A program made the translations under genes and the position numbers. Positions 1-6,515 of a stretch of DNA of 8,620 nucleotides are shown piece after piece. Source of the DNA: Acidobacteriota bacterium (GTDB lineage Bacteria; Acidobacteriota; Vicinamibacteria; Vicinamibacterales; 2-12-FULL-66-21); the NCBI GenBank assembly GCA_020200195.1, contig JAIVJE010000146.1, positions 1 through 8,620 of the forward strand, written 5' to 3'. The number at the start of each line of letters is the position of its first letter. Position 1 is the stretch's first letter. A model generated the notes under the pieces. The model ran no database searches, was not told the DNA's origin, and saw only the letters and a list, made by a program, of their open reading frames with translations.

Positions 1-99
1 GCGACAGATCGCGTAGTCGCCAACCGAGCCGCCGCTGATTTCAACAGCCCGAGGGACATCCCCCGTGAATGGTCGCCAACCCCTGACCATCGACCGTGA
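1..99 (+). CDS. possible C-terminal tail of an upstream gene
   Basis: Frame 1 is open from the first base of the window and stops at a TGA at 97-99, giving 32 residues that end in a proline-rich stretch (DFNSPRDIPREWSPTP). I do not recognise a family. Third-position GC is only moderate and nothing proves it is translated, so this is a weak candidate for the end of a gene that starts before the window. The other frames are no more convincing. Confidence 0.18.
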   Translation, partial: ATDRVVANRAAADFNSPRDIPREWSPTPDHRP

Positions 100-168
100 T
101 GCGGACGGCCTCGTCGAGGATCCTGACGTTTTCCGAACAAAACCCGGGCACCACAATGTGCGAAAGAC

Positions 169-197
169 TTGTTATCCAGTAGGGCCGACCCTATGCT
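169..197 (+). promoter_or_regulatory. candidate sigma70-type promoter of the ECF sigma gene
   Basis: TTGTTA at 169-174 and TATGCT at 192-197 are separated by 17 bp. Each hexamer matches the -35/-10 consensus at four of six positions. The site lies about 45 bp upstream of the ATG at 242. This is a pattern match only and may be chance. Confidence 0.3.
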
Positions 198-241
198 GTG
201 TTCGGCGGGGACGCTGGTCGCAGCTCTCTTCTGTAGATCTG

Positions 242-706
242 ATGGTTATGGGCCGTAATGTCACGGCGCTGCTTGCTGATTGGAGTCGCGGCGACACCAG
301 TGCGCGGGATGAGCTGCTACCGCTCGTTTACGCGGAACTCCGCCGTATAGCAGCCCGCCAGCTTCGCCGCGAACGAATGGACCACACCCTGCAACCCACG
401 GCGCTCGTTCATGAGGTGTTCCTTCGGCTCGTCGATCAGCGCCAAGCCGGTTGGCACGACAGGGCGCATTTCTTTGGCGTATCGGCGACGATCATGCGCA
501 GGATTCTGGTCGAGCACGCCCGTCGTCGTGCTGCGACCAAGCGGGGCGACGGAGTGCGTTTCGTGTCAATCGACGACGCACAAGACGTGCCGTCGAGCGA
601 AATCCCCATCCTGGCCCTAGATCGCGCGCTCGATCGTTTACAGACGTGGCGCCGACCGACCCACGCTGGATCGCCACGCTGCGCGGCATCGAGCGGGAGC
701 TGGTGA
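242..706 (+). pseudogene. ECF-type RNA polymerase sigma factor, truncated after region 2 and fused to foreign sequence
   Basis: The first ~133 residues resemble the sigma-70 ECF subfamily common in Acidobacteriota and Planctomycetes (TIGR02999 / Sigma70_ECF type). They show an ALLADWSRGD N-terminus, the LLPLVYAELRRIA helix, a DHTLQPTALVHEVFLRLVDQ core of region 2, and the AHFFGVSATIMRRILVEHAR helix. Such proteins direct RNA polymerase to alternative promoters. After ALDRL, near 640, the family pattern stops. Region 4, the -35-binding helix-turn-helix, is missing, and the frame runs about 20 unrelated residues to a stop at 704-706. Family members are usually around 185-190 aa with region 4 present. 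The start at 242 (or ATG 248) is chosen because homology begins there; the open frame upstream to 65 is not family-like. A product lacking region 4 is unlikely to work as a sigma factor. The family assignment is firm and loss of function is inferred. Confidence 0.8.
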
Positions 707-945
707 GCGACTCACTGGTCTTTCGCTATCGTCTGGGAGAGAGTTTTTCCGACGGCCTCACCGGTCAGGAGGGCACGTTCTCGATGTGCTCGTTCTGGTA
801 CGTCGAGTGCCTGTCCCGCATGGGCGATAGGCGCGGTTCTTCTTTGAGAAGACACTTGGCTATGCGAATCACTTGGGACTGTACGGCGAGGAGCTGGGCC
901 CGCGGGCGCAACACCTCGGCAACTTTCCGCAGGCCTTCACAGGCG
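649..945 (+). pseudogene. 3' remnant of a GH15 (glucoamylase/trehalase-like) glycoside hydrolase gene, frameshifted
   Basis: From about 649, frame 1 reads TDPRWIATLRGIERELVSDS, then VFRYRLGESFSDGLTGQEGTF and SMCSFWYVECLSRMGDR. This is the characteristic C-terminal part of GH15 proteins, which hydrolyse alpha-glucosidic bonds; EEGTF-SMCSFWYV is near the catalytic end of the (alpha/alpha)6 barrel. At about 830-837 homology moves to frame 3, which continues FFFEKTLGYANHLGLYGEEL and GPRAQHLGNFPQAFTG, again typical of the family. The spacing suggests loss of several codons plus a frame change, and frame 3 has a stop at 828-830. Beyond about 945 the sequence no longer looks like GH15, and frame 3 ends at 1017-1019. 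Roughly the first 80% of the enzyme is absent. The fragment abuts the broken ECF sigma gene with no gap. It cannot encode an enzyme. Confidence 0.82.
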
Positions 946-1029
946 CATGGGCGAAGTATTGTGACGATTCAAGGAGATCTCAGGTGTTCTCGGGCCGAGT
1001 TTCTTCAGGAGCTGGCTGAGGAGGAATGA

Positions 1030-1575
1030 ATGATGTGGCTGCGAGCGATTGTCGGGATCAGTGTCGCGCTCACACTGGCTAGTCCCACGATGCTATGGGG
1101 GCAGTCCCGCAACCCACCCCTGCGGCGCGGAGCGCCGGGAGCGCCACGGGGGCCATTGACGGACGTCTCGATCGCCGTCGGCAGCGCACAGTATTCTGCG
1201 AGCGTGGACGCGCGCTGCCGGCTCGACGAAAGGGCCACTCCGAGCAACACCCGGGCGTACTTCGTGGCGATGTATCCGTGGTTCGGCCAGCGTCCCGCGG
1301 CCGATCAGCCGCAGTGGCGCGTGACGCTCGAGATTCGTCGCGGCGCGTCGCCCGACGCGTACGACCAGTTCGTCTTCTCCTTCCTGGATGGTACGAAGGC
1401 GGCCACCATCCAGAGGGTCGCCGGTAGTCCGAAGATGGGGAATGGGACCGTACGGGTGACGCGGCACGGCGCCGGCGCGCGATTCGACATTGCGGGCCGG
1501 GCCAAGGAAGGCGACGCCGTGCGTGCGACGATCGACTGCCCGCAGTTTCAGAGGGGCGAGGAGGGAGGCGGCTGA
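1030..1575 (+). CDS. small exported protein of unknown function
   Basis: This is a 181-aa protein with a clear Sec-type signal peptide: a charged start (MMWLR), a hydrophobic core at residues 6-22 and probable cleavage near residues 24-26 (WG-QS). The mature part is predicted periplasmic or secreted. It has two cysteines, C63 (DARCRLDE) and C170 (ATIDCPQF), that could form a disulfide. From memory, small acidobacterial exported proteins with a TIDCP-like end exist, but I know no function for them. A strong ribosome binding site, GAGGAGG at 1018-1024, precedes the tandem ATGs at 1030 and 1033, and the site lies in the tail of the GH15 remnant. The gene ends just before a broken beta-barrel gene on the same strand. 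Length, frame and signal peptide all look intact, so it is probably functional. No catalytic motif is visible. Confidence 0.7.
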   Translation: MMWLRAIVGISVALTLASPTMLWGQSRNPPLRRGAPGAPRGPLTDVSIAVGSAQYSASVDARCRLDERATPSNTRAYFVAMYPWFGQRPAADQPQWRVTLEIRRGASPDAYDQFVFSFLDGTKAATIQRVAGSPKMGNGTVRVTRHGAGARFDIAGRAKEGDAVRATIDCPQFQRGEEGGG

Positions 1576-1589
1576 CACTACCCGAAGAA

Positions 1590-2164
1590 TTGCTGCTCGA
1601 TCGCCTGGCGGAACGCTTCGTCTCCCACCTGCAGGCGCTCTGCAGAAGTCGCCTTTCATTGGCGCTCGTGACGTGCGCCGTGCTGACCGCGCTTCTGGCG
1701 TGTCCGGCGACAGCCCAGGAGCGCCCGGGGCCGGTCGGGGAGTTTGTCAGCCGGCTCGCTCCTGTTCGCAGACGATGGGGTTGTGACGGAAGGCCTTGTC
1801 GGTGGAGCCGCTCGATTCTACATCCTGCCGCGCGTCAGTCTGGGCCCGGAAATCGCTTACATCCGGGGCGACAATCATAGCCATCTGATGCTGACCGGCA
1901 ATGTGACATTTCATCTTGTCGGTCCCGTCAATGGCGAGCCCCGAAAGATCACACCGTTCGTGGTCGTGGGCGGCGGACTGTTTCAAACGCGCGAGCCGTT
2001 TCCTGGTAATGACGTTTTCACGTCGCGCGAGGGCGCCTTCACTGCCGGGGGTGGTGTCAGGGCTCTGGTGGGAAAGTACGTGATCGTTGGCGCCGAGGCG
2101 CGAATCGGTTGGGACCTGCACAATTCGGTTGAACGGTATGGTCGGAGTGCGCCTGGGTAGGTAA
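1590..2164 (+). pseudogene. outer-membrane beta-barrel protein gene with two frameshifts
   Basis: The gene begins in frame 3 with a signal peptide (hydrophobic LALVTCAVLTALLACPATAQ, then ERPGPV). It continues in frame 1 from about 1747 with alternating beta-strand segments (LVGGAARFYILPRVSLGPEI, LMLTGNVTFHLVGPV, TPFVVVGGGLFQTRE, GAFTAGGGVRALVGKYVIVG, AEARIGWDL). It ends in frame 2 with NGMVGVRLGR and a TAA at 2162-2164. The whole reads as a single small porin-like barrel of about 185 aa, of the outer-membrane beta-barrel type frequent in Acidobacteriota. One extra base near 1746 and one extra A at 2122/2123 (CACAATTCGG where CACATTCGG would keep frame) break it. Frame 1 alone would stop at 2158-2160. 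The start is uncertain: TTG at 1590 gives a long charged leader, and a later TTG or GTG just before the hydrophobic core is possible. It may be a decayed gene or a real gene with two sequencing errors. Confidence 0.72.
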
Positions 2165-2332
2165 CAGGGGCGTCGGGAATTGCGGCTGCCCCCTGTACCC
2201 GCCGGCGCGCTCGGTTCGCGAGCTGCCGGACAGCCGCCGGGGAGAACGCGACGTCTGGCGCACGTCGATTATGACGATGTTGACACCGCGCCGTCACTCG
2301 GCCACGTTCTGGCGATCCATGACTGCCTGGTG
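2165..2332. other. intergenic stretch without recognised gene
   Basis: Between the beta-barrel stop at 2162-2164 and the padR promoter I find no open frame with family-like content on either strand, and no clear terminator hairpin with a T-run. Confidence 0.5.
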
Positions 2333-2361
2333 TTGACATTCGACACCTATGAGCTTAGTGT
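2333..2361 (+). promoter_or_regulatory. sigma70-type promoter of padR-permease operon
   Basis: A perfect -35 hexamer, TTGACA (2333-2338), is followed after 17 bp by TAGTGT (2356-2361), which keeps the T1, A2 and T6 of the -10 consensus. Transcription would then start near 2368, leaving only about nine bases before the padR ATG at 2377, so the message would be nearly leaderless. No Shine-Dalgarno sequence is visible in front of that ATG, which agrees with this. The element overlaps the inverted repeat at 2358-2374. Confidence 0.6.
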
Positions 2362-2374
2362 CGTTACTCGACAC
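2341..2374. promoter_or_regulatory. inverted-repeat operator, likely PadR binding site
   Basis: GTGTCG (2358-2363) and CGACAC (2369-2374) form a perfect 6-bp inverted repeat around TTACT. A further CGACAC lies at 2341-2346. The repeat starts inside the -10 element and ends two bases before the padR start codon. A dimeric winged-helix repressor bound here would block RNA polymerase. PadR proteins commonly repress their own operons, so autoregulation is the natural inference. Confidence 0.55.
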
Positions 2375-2376
2375 CA

Positions 2377-2712
2377 ATGACCCGACAACCGCCGCCCGAC
2401 ATTCTCCAGGGCACGCTCGATCTTCTGATCCTTCGGACGCTTCAAGCCGAGCCGATGCACGGCTGGGCCATCTCGGAGCGGATTCAGCAGATCTCGCAGG
2501 ACGTGCTGCACGTCAACCAGGGGTCACTCTATCCGGCACTCCATCGGCTCGAGCACCGCGGGTGGATCGAGGCGGAGTGGGGCGTCTCGGAACTGGGACG
2601 GCGGGCGAAGTTCTACCGGCTCACCGCGTCCGGACGCCGGCAGCTCGCGGTCGCCGCCAGCGAGTGGGAGCGCATGACCACGGCCATCGGCCGTGTGATG
2701 AAGATGGCGTGA
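2377..2712 (+). CDS. PadR-family winged-helix transcriptional regulator
   Basis: This is a complete 111-aa PadR regulator, the usual length for the short acidobacterial type. The opening ILQGTLDLLILRTLQAEPMH, followed by GWAISERIQ, forms the first helices of the winged HTH. The recognition region includes QGSLYPALHRLEHRGWIEAE, and the wing is RAKFYRLTASGRRQL. A short C-terminal helix follows for dimerisation. PadR proteins are generally repressors whose DNA binding is relieved by a ligand. The ATG at 2377 fits the family N-terminus and sits directly behind an operator-like repeat, implying autoregulation. Its stop TGA overlaps a possible GTG start of the permease gene (GTGA, 2709-2712), so the two genes form one operon. 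This padR-ADOP pairing is very common in Acidobacteriota. The gene has no visible defect, unlike its partner. Confidence 0.93.
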   Translation: MTRQPPPDILQGTLDLLILRTLQAEPMHGWAISERIQQISQDVLHVNQGSLYPALHRLEHRGWIEAEWGVSELGRRAKFYRLTASGRRQLAVAASEWERMTTAIGRVMKMA

Positions 2713-2726
2713 AGCGCAGGGAAAAG

Positions 2727-5287
2727 ATGAATCTGCGCGATTTCCGGCTACGTGTTCGAGCGCTGATTGCTCCGCGTCGAGTGGAACGCGAGCTCGACGA
2801 GGAGCTTGCCTTCCACATCGAGCGTGAGACACAGAAGCTTGTAGCGACCGGTCTGAACCTGAAGGACGCCCGTGCGCGGGCCCGCGTGCGCTTTGGCTCC
2901 GCGTCGCTCGCCGCCGAGGAATGTCGCGACGCCCGCGGTACCGCCTTCATCGACACATCCGTGCGCGATGTCCTCTACGCTCTCCGTTCGTTCCGCCGGA
3001 CACCCACGGTTGCGCTCGCCATCGTTGGCACGGTGGCGCTCGGTCTCGGGCTCGTTGGCGCCGCGTTCACGATCTTCAACCACATGGTGTTCCGCGTCGA
3101 TGCCGTGCGGGATCCCGGTGCTCTGTTCGCCGTGGAGCGGCCGCGATCGGGCAGCTCGAACCGGGTCCGTTTCACGTTGCCGCAGTACGAGGCGCTGCGC
3201 CGCGAGAACGACGTGTTCTCCGATGCCTTCGCGCGGCTGGTGGACATCGACTCCCGGATCGACGGCCGCATGATGGCAGGTGAGCTCGTCACCGGCAACT
3301 TCTTCGAGGTGCTCGGTGTCACCGCGGCGCTCGGTCGCACGCTGACCCCGGCCGACGACGTCCGCCAGGGCGGCAGACAGGTGATTGTGCTCAGTCACAA
3401 GGGCTGGTCGCGATTGTTCGCCAACGCCCCGGACATCGTCGGGCGCAGCGTGATCGTCAGCGGCTTCCGCTATGAGATCGTCGGCGTCATGCCTGAACGA
3501 TTTCGCGGATTGGGTCTGACTCCACCCGATTACTGGGCGCCGCTGTCGCTCCTCGGCCAGGTCCGGCCGATACACGCCGGCCGGGAGGATTCCGTCGCCA
3601 TCGACGTCATCGGCCGTCTGAAGCCCGGGTTGTCTCGAAAGACGGCACTCGCCGGGCTCGCGGTATGGGCGTCTGGCGGGGGTTCCGTCCCGTCGGCCAA
3701 CGAGCGTACCGCGAACATCACGCTCGAGCCAAAACGGACGGTCATGCCGCTCTCGCCCGAGGTGCTGCTGGCGTTTGCACCACTGTTCTTTGTCTTCGGC
3801 CTGATTCTGATGATCGGCTGCGCCAATGTGGCCAATCTCCTGCTGGCACGCGCCGTTTCCCGCCAGCGGGAGATCGGGATCCGGCTGTCGCTCGGCGCAT
3901 CGCGCCGTCGGGTCATTCGTCAGCTGCTCACCGAGAGCCTTCTGCTCGCGCTCGCGTCAGCCGTCTGCGGGTTCGCCATCGCACGCGTCGTGCTCGCTGC
4001 CACGGCCTACGTGTTCACGCGCACGATGCCACCGGAGCTGGCGGAAATGCTCAGCGTCACAGCGCCAGGAACGGACTGGCGCGTGGCGGTATTTCTGGTC
4101 GCCGTCGCACTCATCTCAACGGTCCTCTTCGGGCTCATGCCCGCGCTGCAGGCCACGCGGCTCGATCTGGTCCGCACGGTACGGGGCGAGCTCACCAGGG
4201 ATGCCCGCCCGAGCCGGACTCGAAACGCGCTCATTGTCGTGCAGGTGACCGCATCGGCCCTGCTGCTGATCTGCGCGGGCATCTTCCTCCGGAGCGCCAT
4301 GCGCTCCTCGACTGTCGATCCCGGCGTCCGCACTGCCGACACCGTCATGGTCGACATCGTCAACGAACCATTTCGCGCCGCGATGGTCGCGGCGGTGACC
4401 GCTGAACCGTCCGTCCGAGCGGTGGCCGCCTCGTGGCCGGATCTGCTGGGTCAACCGCGAGCCGCCTTCGCTTCGACCTTCGCTGAGGCTACGGCGGACA
4501 AGGCTACGGCGCCCAAGGCTGCGTCTGGATCGTCAGCAGACAACTCTGGGACGTCGAATGTCGCGTACCGGTTTGTCTCGCCGGAATACTTCAGCGTGCT
4601 CGACATCGCCGTGTTGAAAGGCCGCGCGTTTTTGGAGGAGGAGTCGAGCTCGAACGCAGCGGTCGCGGTGGTCTCCGAAACCGTTGCAAGGCAGATCTGG
4701 CCGAACAGCGACGCCGTCGGTCAGGTGCTGCGGCTCGAGCCGGATCCGAATTCGGAAAGCGTCCACGGCGATCCCGAGCTTGCACGTCGCGCATTACTCG
4801 AGCGCCTGACAAGCATCGATCCCAACATGGGGATGGTGCTGACGCTGCGAACGCTCGGAAGGCTGGAGACATATCCCCTGCAGGTGGCGTTCTGGCTGAC
4901 AGTCGTGCTCGGCGGCCTGGCGCTCATCCTGACGTTGTCAGGCATTTTCAGCGTGTTGTCCTACCTCGTCGAGCAGCGCAGGAAGGAGAGGCGTTCGCAT
5001 CGCGCTCGGCGCGACGACGGGGGACGTCGCGCGACTCGTGTTATCGCAATCGTTGCGTGTAGTCGCGGTGGGCCTTGCCGCCGGCGCAGGCCTGGCCTGG
5101 GGCCTCGCCACGTTGTTGATGTCGGACCGCGGCCGCGGCGCGGCTCGGCAACATTGTCGACGTCTTCGACCCGATGGCCTACGCGGTGAGCCTGCTGTGC
5201 ATCGTGACGGCCTGTGTTCTTGCCGCGTCGATTCCAGCACTGCGCGCTGCACGCATCGAACTAATGACCACGCTGCGGCAGGAGTAA
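2727..5287 (+). pseudogene. ADOP-family FtsX/MacB-like permease, with internal deletion and two 3' frameshifts
   Basis: This is an inner-membrane permease of the acidobacterial duplicated orphan permease type (TIGR03434-like), related to MacB/FtsX ABC exporters but lacking an adjacent ATPase. The order is an N-terminal cytosolic prefix (VERELDEELAFHIERE), a first membrane helix near residues 95-115, a first periplasmic MacB-like domain, three helices of a first FtsX domain from about residue 347 (including GCANVANLLLARAVSRQREI), a helix starting NALIVVQV near 500, a second periplasmic domain, and a second FtsX domain. Damage: around 4758-4762 DPNSE joins directly to VHGDPELARR, where the family normally has some 40-60 more residues. 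At 4989, GAG-A-GGC has lost two bases, and homology moves to frame 1 (GVRIALGATTGDVARLV). At 5124/5125 an extra G moves it to frame 2, ending AASIPALRAARIELMTTLRQ and TAA at 5285-5287. The uncorrected frame stops at 5189. ATG 2727 has AGGGA upstream; GTG 2709 is an alternative start. Confidence 0.85.
4459..4520 (+). repeat. short repeat-like insert encoding an EATADKATAPKA segment
   Basis: Within the second periplasmic domain of the permease the sequence becomes low-complexity. GGCTACGGCG occurs at 4487-4496 and again at 4502-4511, exactly 15 bp later. CCTTCGC occurs at 4465-4471 and 4477-4483. The encoded FASTFAEATADKATAPKAA is unlike the surrounding domain and keeps the reading frame. I recall similar AEATADK-like peptides in unrelated acidobacterial proteins, which would make it a dispersed intragenic repeat, but I cannot verify that here. 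Confidence 0.45.
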
Positions 5288-5393
5288 GGCTTCGGCATCA
5301 AGTACGACGTCGTGGATCTGGTGGGCTCAGGTCAGCATCGCGGCAAAGGTGCCGAAGACCATGATCGGTCAGCTGACGAGAAGTAGTTTGACG
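5288..5393. other. short intergenic stretch between convergent remnants
   Basis: The sequence lies between the permease stop and the end of the minus-strand sigma-factor remnant. An 8-bp inverted repeat (CTTCGGCA at 5290-5297, TGCCGAAG at 5350-5357) has a loop of about 50 bases and no T-run, so I do not call a terminator. No gene is recognised. Confidence 0.35.
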
Positions 5394-5535
5394 TCACTTG
5401 AGCGCCTGCCGGCTCCGCTGCAGGAAGTCCTGCTCGCGCGCATTGTCCGTACGGGCGATCGCGGCCGCGTACGCCAGCGCCGCGGCGTCGTGGCGGCCCA
5501 CGCGCCGGAGCAGGTCGGCACGGATCGCGTGGCGA
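5394..5535 (-). pseudogene. C-terminal remnant of an ECF-like sigma factor (DUF6596 type)
   Basis: Read on the minus strand from about 5535, the frame ending at the TGA 5394-5396 gives RHAIRADLLRRVGRHDAAAL, then AYAAAIARTDNAREQDFLQR and SRQALK. This matches the TPR-like C-terminal end of sigma-24-like proteins with a DUF6596 domain, where a RADLLRRLGR ... AYxxAIxLTDNxAERxFLxRR pattern is characteristic. In an intact protein about 370 residues would precede it. Here an in-frame TAG lies at 5547-5549 and nothing sigma-like is found upstream in any minus-strand frame. It is a 3'-end relic only. The family call rests on this short C-terminal pattern, so it is moderately secure. Confidence 0.6.
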
Positions 5536-5582
5536 TCGCAACGCTTCTAATCGGATCTGGCTGAGCGCGCGCCGCATTTCGC

Positions 5583-5910
5583 TCAACGCGGCACGGTTCG
5601 ATCGCGGCGGACCATCTCGTACACGCGGATCTTGTTGGCGCGCGCGCCGCATTCGAGGAAGAAGTTGTGCAGCAGGTCGAGCTTCAGGTTGCCGCTGGAG
5701 AATACGTACGTGCCGTTCCACGCGTTCCCCATCGAGTCCACCGGCAGAGCCGACTGTCCGCTCGCGATGAAGTGGTAATGGTTCCGCGCATCAGTCGCGA
5801 CCTCGAGCGGCGTGTCCGAGGGATCGTTCCCGCGTACCGTCGACCCACTCGTGCACGAGCTCGCAGCGTTGAGCTCGTCGGGACCGCGCGCAGCAGGATT
5901 GTTCAGAAGC
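5583..5910 (-). pseudogene. unrecognised protein fragment, 3' part only
   Basis: Minus-strand reading down to the TGA at 5583-5585 gives about 109 residues with strongly protein-like composition and mostly G or C third positions. It includes DPSDTPLEVATDARNHYHFI, ASGQSALPVDSMGNAWNGTY, VFSSGNLKLDLLHNFFLECG and ARANKIRVYEMVRR. I do not recognise the family. The aromatic and glycine/asparagine-rich pattern would suit a secreted or beta-rich protein, which is inference. The frame overlaps the stop of the amidohydrolase remnant (5903-5905) in another phase and has no plausible start with a ribosome site, so it is probably the 3' part of a larger gene. A second frame at about 5795-5870 (CELVHEWVDGT) also looks somewhat coding, so a frameshift inside the fragment is possible. 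Confidence 0.45.
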
Positions 5911-6490
5911 CGCCAGCCGCCTTCGCGTAAACTTCCCGCCCGCCGACGTAGGTGGCCAGCGGGTGGATGGTCAGGATTTTCTCCTCCGGTATCGTCAGCA
6001 CGTCATCGGACAGAATTACGAAGTCCGCGAGCTTGCGGGGCTCAATTGAGCCTTTGATCTCCTCCTCGAACGTGAGGTACGCATTGTTGAGGGTCTCGAC
6101 GCGCAGCGCTTCCTGACGGCTGATTCGCTGTTTCACACCAATAGGTCCCATGTCCCGGGTGGTTCGCGTGACGTAGTAATAGATGTTCACGAACGGGTTG
6201 TTGGGAGCGCCCGGCCAGTCACTTCCGCCAGACACGATGAGCCCATGGTCGAGCAGCTCTCGCATCGGCAGCGCCCGTTCGGTCCGTTCCTTCCCCCACC
6301 GCCGCACCATGCTCGCAGCGCCTGCGTACGGCTGAAACTGGGCAGATACGACGACCCCCAGGCGTTTCATCCGCTCCATTTGATCGGGGAGCACGAGCGG
6401 GATGTGTTCGACAATCCACCGCCTGCCGCGGATCGACCGCTCGCGATCCGCCGCCTCGTAGGCATCGATTTTCTTCCGGGGCGATTCGAT
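5903..6490 (-). pseudogene. C-terminal third of an amidohydrolase (YtcJ-like, Amidohydro_3 type)
   Basis: From about 6476 on the minus strand the frame reads KKIDAYEAADRERSIRGRRW, IVEHIPLVLPDQMERMKRLG, VVVSAQFQPYAG and then HGLIVSGGSDWPGAPNNPF. It closes with LADFVILSDDVLTIPEEKIL and TYVGGREVYA before TGA 5903-5905. This is the C-terminal part of a metal-dependent amidohydrolase of the YtcJ group. It retains the EH motif and the GSDWP aspartate that belong to the metal site, and the small beta domain that closes the protein. The N-terminal HxH ligands and most of the barrel, over 300 residues, are absent. The similarity stops a few codons short of the STAS gene's stop at 6516. No start codon or ribosome site fits, since GTG 6394 is inside the conserved region. 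The fragment reads without internal stops, so the truncation may be fairly recent. It cannot be an active enzyme. Confidence 0.82.
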
Positions 6491-6515
6491 AAGTCGGCGT
6501 GATCGATGGACCGTT

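Noticed and set aside
65..241. Upstream extension of the sigma ORF to 65
   Set aside because: The extra 59 residues are unlike any ECF N-terminus. Family homology begins just after ATG 242, and the candidate promoter lies inside the extension.
2349..2726. In-frame N-terminal extension of the permease overlapping padR
   Set aside because: It is the shadow frame of padR. The permease family N-terminus (LRDFRLRVRALI) starts right after ATG 2727.
2748..3575. Long minus-strand open frame (275 codons) opposite the permease
   Set aside because: It is antisense to the well-conserved permease frame in a high-GC gene; its translation shows no domain pattern.
5290..5357. CTTCGGCA/TGCCGAAG inverted repeat after the permease
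   Set aside because: The loop is about 50 bases with no T-run; it is too weak to call a terminator or element end.
5332..5721. 129-codon minus-strand frame across the sigma and unknown remnants
   Set aside because: Arginine/proline-rich shadow translation; the family-like peptides are in a different phase.
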